64,000 bases of DNA, from positions 5,952,001 to 6,016,000 of the forward strand of contig NC_079232.1 of NCBI RefSeq assembly GCF_028502605.1, written 5' to 3'. The stretch is from Trichoderma breve (lineage: Eukaryota > Ascomycota > Sordariomycetes > Hypocreales > Hypocreaceae). Under the pieces are notes generated by a model, which was given only the letters and a program-made list of their open reading frames with translations, was not told the DNA's origin and did no database searches. Made by a program: the position numbers and the translations under genes. Numbering within the stretch: the first letter of the stretch is position 1; every line of letters begins with the position of its first letter. Of the stretch, positions 48,461 through 61,249 are shown in pieces.

Positions 48461-51400
48461 CTCCTTTGTGCGTGCTTCTACAGGGGAGACATGGAAATTC
48501 GTTGAAAAAGAAAGGGCGGCAAGTTTGTCTTTTGAGATCTTTCCTCTTTTCCATGGAATGAGATGGGTAAAGGCTACGATATCTGAAAGGGTTGGTTGAT
48601 AATGAGCGCCCTGTCAAGCAGTGCGCCGTGGGAGGAAACGCATATTCCCTTTTCTAATAGACTACTGAAGATGTACCTTAGTTAATCTTGCCAATAAATT
48701 CAAAGAGTAAAATCTGGCATTACAATAAAAGACTCCCTGTCCTTGGTGCAGCTTCAGCCGTGTATCCTGTCCACTCTTGTTATGACGTCGTGTACCAAGT
48801 GACCCAAATTTTTACAGCATCATGATCCATTGTAATTACATGGCAAAATGGGGGGAGTGCGGCTGTTGTGAGACATGCAGAGCTTCACGTGGGAGGCTTG
48901 ATTGAACGACACGAGTTCGGAGAAGGCCGCGGGAGAGGCTTGGCTGGCTCTCCAATAGCTTAGCACACCGATTCTCGACACTTGGCGCGTAGCCTGTTCA
49001 AAGGGAACAAGACTAGTGACAGCCAGCGTGGTGAGAATGTGGCAATGCAGAGGGGACCTTGTGACAATGAGGAGCTGCCAAGGGCGGCCGTCAGAATGTT
49101 ACAGCTGATATTTTGGATCCATGGCAAATTCTCCGAGTCAGAAGAGGGCTGTACGGAATGATTAGGCGAGCCCGGCCAGAGCTGAAAGCTGGTTGCTCAC
49201 AAGCATGCTTGGAGGCGGAGTGGGTGAGTAGCATCACAAGGCAGATGGATAGTTGGCAATAGTGTAGGCACCGTTAGCACCGCTAATGCCCCACGGTTTT
49301 GGCTGCATGACGATGGGGGGTGTGAGCCATGCAAGCATCTGCAAAGAAGGATTCTAGAGAAGCTATTCGTCAATGAGAGGAGCTGTGTATCCCTTGTAAC
49401 ATTTGGCATGTGAAGCCTTTTAGCCAAGGAGTGGATTTTCATGAGTAAAAGACAGGTTTTTGCTTTTCTTTTTCGCACTCTTTGAAATGTGAGGCACGAG
49501 GGCTCTCTGGCTTTGGCCAATGTTGAAGCACTGACACGGCCCATGTCGCCTTGTCTCCTTTCCTATGCGTGGAGCACAGCCTTTGGTTCGAGCAGCCCCT
49601 CTCTGTTGAAACCGGAGCACAGATGATGGGAAACAAATTTTTGCCGATGCTTGGCTACGGAGGCGTCGTTGTTCGTGCCATCTCTTTCCATCATCAACTA
49701 GCTGCATCGCATGGGTTGGACTGATCCCCGATATGCATCCGTTGCCGTTGTCGGGCGATGGGTGCCGGCTTGGCTGCAGATCAGCCGCAGGGAATCGATT
49801 GCATGTTACGTGTATTTGGTCAAGGGTATTCAACGCACATCCGTCTGATTATAACAGGAGATGCGACTGTTGTGCTTGGATCAGCGGCTTCAATCGGCGC
49901 GTTTTGCGATATCGGCTGCATGCAACGGGAGATTCCATCTGGTCGAGCTTCGACGTACGGATGACCATGATTAATCGTAGAAGCGCCGAGGCCGACGGTC
50001 ACTTGGTTCCTCATTCCATCACCTAATGGCTCGGGTGTCTAGCACCGAAGGTCGAATGACGACTTGGTCCGTTGTTGGATAGCCGCTTTACGCGGTTCAA
50101 CGGGCATGCTGGTACGCGAAAGCACAAGTTGTCGAATTGTAGTACAGATATCTAGTCGGTGTGAATGCTAGTAGACCTCTGGGCTTGGTTGGATGGATCT
50201 CCCTTGTATGTCGAATCCTTCAGCCATGGCCCCCAGTCGTTTGCCGGTGTGCCGTAGATGGTGTGAAGATTGCATATGAGGCTGTTCTTTAGAGCGTTCT
50301 CGCAGGGCGCTCGACAGATGTAGAGAGTACTTGACGATGTCTCGAGAGTATTTTATGAAAGTATCATGTACTTGCACAGGTTCTTAGATCTCCAACTCTG
50401 ACCGCCCCCATCTCCAAAGGGGGCGTGTGCAGATCTGCACAGGCAGACCGCTGATTTGGCACCTTGAGGATCGGCCTCTTAGAACCTCGCCGGTTCTTCT
50501 TTGGGATGCTTTGGGGGCCAACAATGCCGTGAGCTCAGATGTAAACGGGATACATGTTCTTAACACTGGCAGCGCCAGCCAAACAGCGGCTCGGGTGTGG
50601 ACTATGAGCAAAGATGCATCTCCTCGGAGATGGCGGCTGAGTGACGTTCGAGACGGGCGAGTTGCGGTCTGCCACGACAACTTACACGTCAAACGATATG
50701 TAAGGGGACTGCTCGAGAGTGCCTCTACCGTTTCCATCACCGGGTTTCGGACTTGTCCAGCTTCCTTTGGCTTCGGGTGACATCGTCATAGCAAGTGGCT
50801 TCGGCTGGCAACCGATTCTCTTCTTTAGCATAAGCTCTATCAAGATGGGTTATAGCGCAGATACAAGACGATGTGTCTGTGGGACTTAATAACAGCATCC
50901 CGCAAAAGTAGATTGCATTTATACATGGACGTAACTCGAAATCGTCAACCCCATATCAGGCCGTATGGGCAGACCCAAAGACGTAGAGGCATGACCAACG
51001 GCGTTTGTCGTCAAGTTTAGTCAATCCCATTCCATGGGTGGCAGGTTCTCCGTATGCTGTCAGTGACAGTGAAAATCGTCGTATTGAAGTTTTGGTCATT
51101 GAAGTTCGATGAAAGAGAAAATGAAAGGACAATGTTAGAATCTGAAGAAAGGATATCGAGGATGTGATAGAGAGACATGATGTCACATGATTTGCTTCTC
51201 TACTACCTATCAAAGTCGCAGAATGGCAGAAAAAAAGAAGGAAAGAGGCAGAAAGATGTACCCTCCACCGCCTTTGATCTTCTGCACACCGTATCTGCCT
51301 TGCGAAATTCTTGGGAAGTCTCTCTTCGTTTGTGCTCGTCGTTTGTTATGCCATGTTTGGATGTTGAAAGATGTTTGACGCTGTCTAATCGGAGAAATTC

Positions 51401-52605
51401 AGCCAGTGGATGATGTCAAACACACCCGTAGGTTGCTATGTCTTTCCATCTGATGTTTAACTTCGCGCTTAGAAGTGATCTGACAAGGCTGGATAGCATT
51501 TCTAAATGAAAAATCTCGACAAGCCAATGGCGGTAATATGCGACCCTTCAACTTCTTGCATCAGCCTATATGCACCAGCACATTTCAACAATCATGGACA
51601 CTCAAACATCGCAAAGTGGATGTGAGTCTGTCTCGAGCGGGGAGAGACGCAGAACTGTATTAGTTCTTTGCCACATTCTGCATGCGACGAATGTGGATCG
51701 ATGCCTCCATACGAGCCATAATCTTGTCACTATTCACTGGAGTCTTTGACACAGAGATTCGCTCCGGAGTGCAAGTGCTGGTATGACGCCAACTCAAACT
51801 ATCACAGAGCACCTTATGTATGATGGCATGGTAGCTCTATCGGTGCAGCGAAGCTTCAAGGCTTTGTATAACTCAGGCCAACATCAGAGCATATAGTACG
51901 TCCATCAAATCCTACCCTTTTCGTTTCGATATGCGTTTGTGCGTTCTAATAAACGGGCAGCGTACCCGAAAGGCCCGTGTCATGGAAGAAGATTCTTGAC
52001 GGACGCAGTTATATCAGTGTTCAACATTTGCTTCCAAGTTCTACCTACATCTTGGGCATATTTTGCAATGGCCACACCACGACCTGCTATGCATCAACTC
52101 GAGCGACCATGCACCTACCAACTTCATCACGGCCAAATATCTCGCAGTTGACTTTGCTGGGGAGAAATTTAAGCTAGGCATAAAGAAAGCTAACTACCCT
52201 TCGTTTAAACAGGATAGTTCCTTCGATTACTCCAGTCATTGATCTCCACCAAGTCGCCTCATAGAATCGCTTCCGTCTCCAGCATTGAACCTAGCATTTA
52301 AACAAAACCTATAGACTACTTAAAACTCGTGGTCTTTCTGGTCAGCATCATAGGTTGATTTTCGTTATCGCCATTGGCATTGTGACGCCGGCGTGGAAGT
52401 TGGTGGCTACGTCATGCAGGATTTAGGAACATGCCACCACTCCACTAAATCTCGCAGCCTTCGGCGGCCTGGCTTTTGCAAGCGAATTCTCAAACTCTCT
52501 TCATCCCCCGCTTTCTCTTTACAAGACATATCTTCATCAGCCTCATCGAAAACAACACCATTCTCGATCTGCTGTATATCGCATTGCTTAAATATCATTG
52601 CTGAA
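47792..52605. other. gene-poor interval
   Basis: About 4.8 kb. The first 800 bp are T-rich and include the kinase 3' UTR and a poly-T run. Frames such as 49420-49833 minus, 50384-50740 minus and 50427-50780 plus overlap one another and show no recognisable domain. No gene is supported. Confidence 0.5.
48430..48460. repeat. poly-T tract, about 31 nt
   Basis: An uninterrupted T run in the region downstream of the kinase gene, similar in length to the one at 2427. No flanking target-site duplication was recognised. Confidence 0.85.
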
Positions 52606-53173
52606 ATGCCTCTCTCCGGGCCACCCCTAGTCTTGGTCGCCACGGGCATCGTTGGCTCGGCATGGCTCTCGGGTAAATCCAAATCCCAAATTTCTACATC
52701 AAGTTCCGTATGACAAAAATCCATTCTCATTCATCTCTCGAATAGGGGCTATCATGTCTTTTTCAATTGGTGGAGCGCCGGCTGCTGCCTCGGTGAAGCA
52801 GTCGTCTGCTAAAGTCTGGGCTGAGTTGTATAAGCGAGGAGCAGCTTCGATGCCAAAGGTAGCCATCGGCACGTCTCTAGCTTACCTACTCGCGGCGTAC
52901 GACTCTTACTATAACGAAGGGCCATGGGGGTTCTACCTGGGAGCCGTTGGCTCCGTTCTGTCTATTATACCTTTCACATTGACAATCATGAAAGACGTCA
53001 ATGGGCAATTACACGAAGAGGCCCGCAGTGAAGTCGGCGAGGTGACACACGCGAGCACACTGCGAGTCGATGGCCTCTTGGACCGATGGACTACCCTTAA
53101 TTTTATTAGGAGCGTCTTGCCTCTTGGAGGAACCGCCTTGGGCTGTCTTGCATTCTACCGTGGTGGATTCTAA
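52606..53173 (+). CDS. DUF1772 small membrane protein (anthrone-oxygenase-like family)
   Basis: Two exons (52606-52672 and 52746-53173; intron GTAAAT...TAG) give 164 residues. The spliced N-terminus PLVLVATGIVGSAWLSGAIMSFS forms a first membrane helix followed by the family-typical Ser-Gly-Ala-x-Met/Leu turn. Further hydrophobic segments are KVAIGTSLAYLLAAYDSYY, GFYLGAVGSVLSIIPFTLTIM and FIRSVLPLGGTALGCLAFY, giving four membrane helices as usual for DUF1772. The segment LTIMKDVNGQLHEEA matches the conserved T-x-x-x-x-x-x-N-x-x-L block. Some family members are anthrone oxygenases in polyketide pathways; many others are orphan proteins. No polyketide synthase is near, so no reaction is assigned. 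The first exon is supported by the clean join inside the conserved turn. Confidence 0.85.
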
Positions 53174-56100
53174 TGTACTCAAACAGCTTGAATGACAAGA
53201 TTGTTAATCACTCAGCATGTGAGGATACAAGACATTGATTTGCCACCTGGTGCATCCGGATCAACATGTCTGTGTGGTCCAGTCCACGCCTGAATTACGA
53301 ATGACATGGCCATGAATGTGAAGGCACAGTTTTGTTTTCTATTTGCCATGTTTAATTATCATTGTCCACCGTTCATTATACGTGGTGCATCGGTTACACT
53401 GCTCATGCATCAGGGAATTTACTTCAGTCACACAGCCGGAATGACAGATTGTTCGCCCATCAAGAAATCTCAAAAGCTAGAGGAAATGAGACACTTGGTA
53501 TTACAAGATACTCATTTCTTTATTACAAATGGCCAATGGGAAAAGCAAGAGACAAAGTGGCCACCAAGCACGTCCATGTTCCCGAAGCAGGTCACCGAAA
53601 CACATACCCAAAAAGCATGATAATTTTCGGTCTTGCCTGCAACGCCGGTATTGTTGCAAAAGTGGCTTGCTGCTCGTGGTAACCTTAGCTACGCCTACCA
53701 AGCGCTCCCATTTCACACGAGCGGTACCCTGAGCACATCAGGTGGGTTACTGACCAACCGCCTTGGCCTCACTCAGTCTGCCCCATGACGCTTCATGAAA
53801 AAGAGCGAGAATTACAATCTACCTGCTGCTCTGCTCTGCTCTGGTCTTTGCTTTGTTGGCCAGGCAATACCTTGCGGTGTAGGATTGTTTGTCTAATGTG
53901 AAACAACAAAAGCAATAACTTTCAGGGATTCTCATCCTTCTCGGTATGCTTGGTAGGCGGTACCATTGTACGGCCGACATCCAAGCGGGTAAGCAAGGCA
54001 TTCCTCGATATGCGTTTGCCGATAAAGCAAGGCTCTCCACGGAACGGGATTATGCCGATATCAATCAGAGCTTGAAACCCACGAATACCAACAACAGGGG
54101 TATGAATAGCCTGTGCTAACGACTGGATTAGGTCTTTCCGATCCGAATCGGGGCTTGGCTTTGCGGCGATCGAGCGCCCCGAGTTCTAGACCGGCCACAG
54201 ACTGTTTGCTGCGGAGCCGCATATATTATTATCGCCGGAGAGAGGCGGTAGGCAATAAAGGCGCAGAAACAATAGATGGGTCCGCTTGTGACAGATTGAC
54301 ATGCTTTTTTTTTTTTTTCCAGCTCAAAGACATGATCAGATTGTGAGCACAAAGTCGTCATTGGCAAGAGAAGACTGCGGTGAACGGGAAACCCGCTGGG
54401 TGTGTTTCATAGCTCCAATGAAGCATACGAAATATCACTGCGCCGTGAGATATTGCTATGATATGCCGGAGTTGGGGTCACCGACCGACCTTTGTGTGAT
54501 CAGGCCAAAGGTAGTTGACATCCTTGATCTCCCGTCGACAAAGGACAATAGCTTATTCCAAGTACATCATCGAAACAAATGGGAAGCTTCGCCTTGAGTG
54601 AATGGACACACGGTAGAGCCCCTGTTGCAATAGTTCTTACCCATACTGATGAAAACGATGTAGCCTTAATTGCACAAAGAGGTACTGCATTTTTTCGAGA
54701 TAATTGGCCGGCGTATCTCGATATGTTGGCCAAATATGGATTCCAGCACAACTTTGCATATTTTGCATGCCATCATAAATTTCTATGTTCAAGGGACGTA
54801 TCGGGCACTGATAAAAGAGCCCAACCAAACGGAGTATATCCATGTGAGTAGTTGACCCAAAGCTTGATGGCAACCCCCTTACTCCCTTGGGGAGATGAAA
54901 ATGAGGTATGTGAAATCTCTCAATACACTATGAAAATATATCTATGTGAGTCTTGCCGTTTCTATTCTTCTCTCTTAACTTGGTGATGTGAGTTTCTTGA
55001 CTTGGTGGAAACAAGATAAGCCCCTCCCATCTGAAAGACGTAACTGGAAAGCCGCCAAGTAGTAATAGCTATCACAACGACAACCGGTTTTTATGAACCC
55101 CGTTTTTGCACATGAATACCTAGGGGAGGAGGTTTTCTTCCGGGCTGTTGCAGTAGCTTCCATTAAGCATGGAGCTATTGTGGCCTAGCATTCATGCGAG
55201 TTCAGCAGGTAGGGTACGGGCAGTGGGAGACAGATATGGTCAAGAGTGATTCATTGACCCTTCCTTATCATCATCGTCATTAATAGATTCGTACTAACCA
55301 AGAGCACACTGTACCTAGCTTGAGGCAGCAGCCCAATCACATCCTTCGGCATAATACCCTGGCGGTCAGATGTGATAGATGAAAGGCTCGATTCCTATAC
55401 GACGCCACAAGCGCGAAGAGTAAGGCAGACCCATGTACGCCTGTACGCCTATATGCTGTGAGAGCTGGGTGATGAGAGTGTGCCCACAAGGTACTCGTAG
55501 TAGTAGTAAGTAACCGGACTCGCTCGAATAGCCATGTCTCTCTGACTTGGTAGATAGTGAGCACTTCTTATAAAAGAGTTCTTGGCACAAATCACAGGTG
55601 ACTGGCTGTGCGAAGCATGTCTCAGCTGAGGTCTCACACTCGATCCAGATCCGGCTCTCTAAGGTAGATCCCATGCTCGCAGATACACTGACACTGAGGC
55701 ACATACGGAGCATACTCTGGCAGGATGAGAGTCCAGGAACGGTTAATATGAAGTACTCGAAGCTGGCCTGCAGCCCTGGGGATATTCGATCTGTGAAGGT
55801 GTGGTGGAAACATACTGACATTGGCATCCTGTTGAACCAATGACGACCCAGTTGGACCTCTTCCTCGTCTTGTCTCGCGCCATCTTGCGGTGTTTATCTC
55901 GCTCTGCCGTCTTCTTAGCGTCCCTCTGCCTTTGTCCATCTCTCCGCCTTACCTGATTCTCCCGTCTCTGCCTGTCTGTCTGTCTCGAGCACTGGGGCAC
56001 TGCCACTTCTCCCCTGCTAGACTCCCCTTTAGCCCCTTGGCGAAGTATCCAGCTCATCGGATTCTGGGTTACGAGCTGCAGTCGTCCCCGGTTCCCAGTC

Positions 56101-58120
56101 CACCCACTTTGACCATCATTTCCGAAGATGTCAAATCGGAGGGTTAAGGCTGTGGGGAGGGCGGCACAGACGGTGACATGACTTCTTCCCAAAACCCAAT
56201 TTGTTTTTCTCTCTCTTCTCTCATTCTTTTTCCTTCTTTCTCTTTCTTTTCTTTTTTCAGATGATTGTGATCTTCTTTGCTTTTTCCTTTCCCTTGCAGG
56301 TAATTGTTTCTGAAAATAGGCTTGTGATTTGATTGATGTGCGCAATCCTGCCCAAGCAAGAGCCCGATGTATTCGTACTCGCACCAATCCCAGGGCCTTC
56401 AAGCCGCCTTTCCCCCCAGCGCACCTTCCTCTTCATCCAGCGTGTCTCAAGAAATGATGCAATAAAAATTTGAATGGGAAACTGCGTGAGCCACACCGTA
56501 TTCATCACGTGATGGTTCGTTCACATAGTTTAGTAGTACTTCGTAGAGCCTGCCAGAGAAACTTGCAAGCTTCACGCTCAACAGCAGAACAATTGTAAAC
56601 TCGCCTTTGCGATGCCCTCACCACCTCTCATGGCCATCCGCACTCACCCTCGCTACGAGATCAAAGTGCTCTGTACTGTACGAGTACAGGCATGGCCATC
56701 TCCGTGCTTAACCGATCAAGCCCAGGCCCACAGAGGACGAATCAGGCTGCAGTGTGTGTAACAGACGCTCGAGACAGCAAGGATTACATCCTCCCTTCTG
56801 ACTCAAATGTTTGCTTCTCTGCATGATTTTGGCGCCGCCATCCAGCCTCACGCTGCGTTTTACTTGGTCGCTATTGGTATATCCGGATGCTGCTGCATGC
56901 ACCTCACGCCAGATATTGATCCGCAAGTCCTACTCTACTTTCTCTCACTCCTGCCAGACCTTGTCCCTTCGCCTCCATCTTCCCCTCCTTACATCTGTTC
57001 CTTTCGAAGTGATTCTACCTCTTTTGACAGAAAAGCGTGTGCATGGACTAAACAAATACTCGGATCAGAAAACTCTCCCCAACCAAGCCCAAGTGCCACG
57101 CCTAGACGTGAGGGAACTAAAATAATGACGGGAACTAGCCCCGGGAGCCCGGAGTCTTGCACCCATCACGGGCGGGACACAAGCCACGAAATTGCCAAGT
57201 CGAGACCGGTGAATCCACTAGCGTCCGCGAAGGGGTGTTTGCATTTAGCCCACACAGCTGATGCGCTCTCAGGCATGGCTTCTATGGCGTGGGGGAGTGA
57301 TGTGGTGATGCCACAGTAAACGCCGATGAGTGTGAGAGCACGGGTGTGTTCCTCATCGTCAATCATCTCTGCCTTTTCCGTCGCACCAGAGATAGATCCA
57401 CGATCTTATTCGCTGTCGGATCGCCACATGAGGGGCTCTCTTACTACAAGATCTGTGCTCTGCTGATGCCAATATACGATACACACTGTACCCTTGAACA
57501 AGACGACGAATGAAACCGGAGCAGGGCAAAAGCAAAGCAATAGCAAGCATCATGCATAATGATGGAGCATCTCGGGGGCCAGGCGATTGTGACGTGGTTT
57601 CCGGGCTCATTGAGAACCAGCCTAGGATAATCTAATTTCGATGCATCTGCTTCCCATCTCTCCCCAGGGCATGCAGGTGCTCATCTGCGTACTTGTACCT
57701 GGGTATGTTGCCCGAGTATCCGATGCTGCTGAGTGAAACAACACCCGCATAATCAATATGGCCACCTTGAAGGCTCATTATTCCTTATTGTTGTCGCAGA
57801 GATCTCTCTCATAATCGCAGGTGACGTGAGTTGTGGCTGAGACAAAGTCTTGCTGGCTTGCCGTGCTCAGCTCCTCGTTGTACATTGCTGTACACGTGTG
57901 TATATCGTTCTCTCGTGCAAACTACTTGTGTCAAACACCACCTGTCGCTCAGGCAGCAGGTATATAACCAGGATCATCTCGCTATTGTTTGCGGAGTAGC
58001 AGCCATCTTCAGGTCAGATACTCATGCCGAGCTCGCGGTCATATTCTTTATTTATACCCAGATTCCTCCCAAATTTCATAACGTCACCATCCACTCCAGC
58101 GTTTTGAACCGAAAGCGGCA
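53174..58120. other. gene-poor interval
   Basis: About 4.9 kb. Longer frames are 55366-55827 minus (153 codons), 55743-56402 minus (charged, low complexity) and 56807-57319 plus (170 codons); none matches a family I know. The stretch 54579-54851 plus encodes 90 codons and ends close to a GTGAGT donor-like site, so an exon is possible but unsupported. No transposon motif was found. Confidence 0.45.
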
Positions 58121-61100
58121 ATGCCAATTACCACAATCCTCCAGCATCAGAGAGATAGAGAGAAGCTAAACCAGCCCGACTTAGGCACTCCTACGGCAGA
58201 AGAAGATCACAATACCAGAAATAAGGATACTATCAAAGAGGTCAGACTTTTTTTTTGGCCCTCTGCTATGGAACGATATATTGGAATATCTCTACTCACT
58301 AAAGAGGAAAAGGCAGCGGCAGTAGCTGGGCGACGGGCTGCCCCCGATTCGACTTATAAGTCAAAAAAGCTCAATAATCTAAAGTCTAGCTGCCCAAAGG
58401 TCGCTACAAGGTCTACAAAGAAAGATTCCTCTAGAAGCCGCAAGGCAAAACAGACAAACTCGAATTACCTCATTACAAGTGAAAAGACAACCGCTCAGCC
58501 GCGAGCGACGCCCATCGATAGGCACAACCCCAGAACGATGTCTACTGTAAATTGTGATTCTAGACAGGCATCTTGCGGGCTACAACAAAACAACACACAG
58601 CCATCTCGTAAAAGTAATGAGCCTCGACAGAATGCTCCCTCGCAGCACCATGGGGGCCGGCCGTCCCCCACAGACTCGGTGTACGAGGTTGCACGGCGTG
58701 CTGTCAACTTTCTCGATATTCACAAGACTCAGGATACAGCACCTCAGGATACAGTACCTCAGAATACAGCGCCTCAGGATACAGTGCCTCGAAATGCAGT
58801 GCCTCGGAATATAGCGCCTAGTATCATCGATGCTCAACAGGTTATCAATCATGCTCTCGGGGAGATAAGGACTCGGGAAAGATGCAACGCCATACAGACA
58901 CCTCCTGCAAGCCATAGCAGTGCACAAACATCTCCTGTGAGCCACAAGGCTGAGAAGACGCCTCCCATTCGTTGGAGCACTATACAGACGTACCCCAGTT
59001 GTCGAGATGCTATTGTAAGCAGTTTAGAATTATCGTCTGTCTGTGATAACCGTTAACATGGCATATAGGTGTTTAGTGATAAGAAAAGAGAACGTGAGAT
59101 GATTTCTGCACAGCAGCGCAAGAGTATGCAACGACCACGCCCGCAACCCTACAATGGGCCACGCCCAAAGTCAAAGTCAGCGGCAGCTCGACGACGAGCG
59201 ATACTTAAGCATTCAGTGACATATACGCTGCCGGCTGCGAATCCACAGACTCCTGCAGCTCCAGAGCAGCAAGCGGTTTACCATCCAACAATGACTTCAA
59301 ATCAAGTACATCCTCCACCGCCAGCAGTGGTTTCTCACTCGGCCAGTACGTTGCGACAAGCGACACCTGTACACTCAGTGATGACTCTACGTCCGGGGCC
59401 TACTTCATATCCGCCGTTAATGCCACGGCCGCCCACGGCATCACAAATGATGGCAAATACACAGCCACCAGCGAGATGGCAGCCTATATATCCGAAATCG
59501 ACGGCGACTTCACAGCAGGTGACTACAGTCGCAAAGGAGACAAACAGAGAGCGTGGCAGCCGCCTCAGAAGCGAAGCGCAATTCAGAAAAGAAGCTTCCC
59601 TTCTGCGCCGAGATAGTCCTCCGTTGGGTGGCCCTCTAGAAACCACTATAACAGAGTTCCAGCCGAGTGTGGGAAATAGAGTGGTCAAACATCTCATAAA
59701 GAAAAACCCTGAGGCTGTTGCAGCTTCCAAGCTATCCCATGAGATTCCTAAGGAGGCTGCTGTGCATTATAACAGTATATTGACTTGGCAGGCTGAAAAC
59801 GCCCAAGCCACTGGAGATCCTTCGCCTCAGGGACACCCAACGTATATCGAAGGGGTGGAGTCGAGGGCAGCATCCTCCGATGGAGTACCAGTCTCTCGAG
59901 AATCACAAACTCTGGCAGTTATCGTTGTGCCCATTAGAAGCACGCCGGTCTCTGAGCAGATTGTCAACACTGAAAATCATCCTTCCCATAACCATTCGAA
60001 CACCTTGGTCCCGCAACATAGTGTTCAACCACATCCATATTCCAGAGTCCCCCCGGGGGAGTCGGATAATGCTCCGAATGGATATGGTAATGATAACTCA
60101 GTATCAACACAGCAAAGCATGTATGAGCAGAGAGAGAGGAGGGCAATGGACAATCGCGATAGTGATATACAAGAGATTTCTCGACAGGATTGGCAGGCAG
60201 CTAACAGAGACAGCCCAAGATATCGGGCTGATCAAAGAGCCCAATCTGTCGTGGCCTCTGCTCCGTATGAAAGGACTATAGCCTCTTCGGCCTCTGCTTC
60301 TTCAGTAAACCCACAAAGCATCCCTGAGCCATATTTTGAGGAGAATGAGGATATGCTAAGTTTTGGGGAGAGTGAGGAGATGATGTTACCACCGAGCCCC
60401 CAGAGCCCCATCCGTCAAAATCCAGTGTCCATTTCAGCTCAAGCTCAAGCTCAAGCTCAGACAGTCAAGAATCCATCCAACCAAGAGAAGCCCATATATG
60501 GTGGCATTCACAAACGAAAATCCAGTCGAGCCAGTCGAACTTCGCCGCCGCAAACTATGGTGTCTCGAATCGCCATATCTCAGCTTGTGCATTCGTCAAC
60601 AATGCCTCGAATCTCCATATCTCAGCTTGTGCATCATTCAGCTGAGGCACCGAAAACAGGGGTGCCTCAAACTGCGGTGCGTAGAATCGCCATATCTCAG
60701 CTTGTGCTGCCTTCAACGGTACCTCGAATCGCTATATCTCAACTTGTGCATTCTTCGACGGTGCCTCGAATCTCCATATCTCAACTTGTGAATCCTTCAA
60801 CGGTGCCTCGAGTCGCGATATCTCAACTTGTACATCCTTCAACTAAGGTACCAAAAACAGTGGTGCCTCGAGTCGCTATATCCCAACTTGTGAATTCCCC
60901 AACTGAGGTACCAAAAACAGTGGTATCTCAAGCCATAGTGCGTCAAGCCACGATGCCTCAGACTTCACCTCGAACTCCTTTGCCATCAGCCAGACCAGAC
61001 AAGCATCGGCGTGTTCGCCGTTCGCGTGGCGGAATGTGGCTATCTCAGGACGACTTAGACCGTTGGCAGGAAGAAAGAAAAGATCCCTATCGCCTCCCAT

Positions 61101-61249
61101 CATTCAAAGACTCATTCAACGATGTAGCGATGACCGACTGTCAAACCAGCCATGAGAAACAGACTTCCTCTGAACCGGCCGGAGGGGTGTTCAGTCTCGA
61201 TGCTTATCGTATAAACCCTGTAGCCTCTTGCGCGCGCAATTGGCTTTAG
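58121..61249 (+). CDS. large low-complexity repeat protein, unrecognised
   Basis: Two long frames join cleanly across a 54-nt intron (59015-59068, GTAAGC...TAG with CTAAC-like branch sequence GTTAAC) to give 1024 residues. The start is the ATG at 58121; an in-frame ATG at 58268 (MERYIGISLLTKEEK) is an alternative. The protein is disordered and rich in Pro, Ser, Gln, Thr and Arg, with basic N-terminal stretches (KKRERE, KSAAARRRA). Residues about 204-233 are six pentapeptides of type Q-D/N-T-A/V-P. Residues about 796-910 are seven 14-residue units of type V-P-R-I-A/S-I-S-Q-L-V-H-x-S-T, partly separated by EVPKTVV-type linkers. The C-terminus carries a more ordered block, RGGMWLSQDDLDRWQEERKD followed by PYRLPSFKDSF. 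No signal peptide, membrane segment or known domain is visible. The long frames, in-frame repeats and clean intron argue for a real gene; the function is unknown. Confidence 0.7.
58730..58819 (+). repeat. six tandem 15-bp coding repeats
   Basis: Six consecutive 15-bp units (first CAGGATACAGCACCT) encode QDTAP, QDTVP, QNTAP, QDTVP, RNAVP and RNIAP. Most differences between units are silent or conservative, so the units have drifted while keeping the frame. Confidence 0.93.
60560..60904 (+). repeat. seven 42-bp coding repeats
   Basis: Units lie at 60560-60601, 60602-60643, 60677-60718, 60719-60760, 60761-60802, 60803-60844 and 60863-60904. Each encodes 14 residues with an almost invariant core R-I/V-A/S-I-S-Q-L-V. 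Spacers of 30-33 and 18 bp encode APKTGVPQT-type and KVPKTV-type peptides; the 18-bp spacer recurs after the last unit. Confidence 0.95.

Noticed and set aside
55743..56402. 219-codon minus-strand frame with many charged residues
   Set aside because: Low complexity from TCTC/TTTC-rich plus-strand sequence, with no domain and overlapping other open frames.
60560..60904. CRISPR-like array
   Set aside because: The repeats are contiguous or separated by coding linkers, keep one open frame, and the organism is a fungus.
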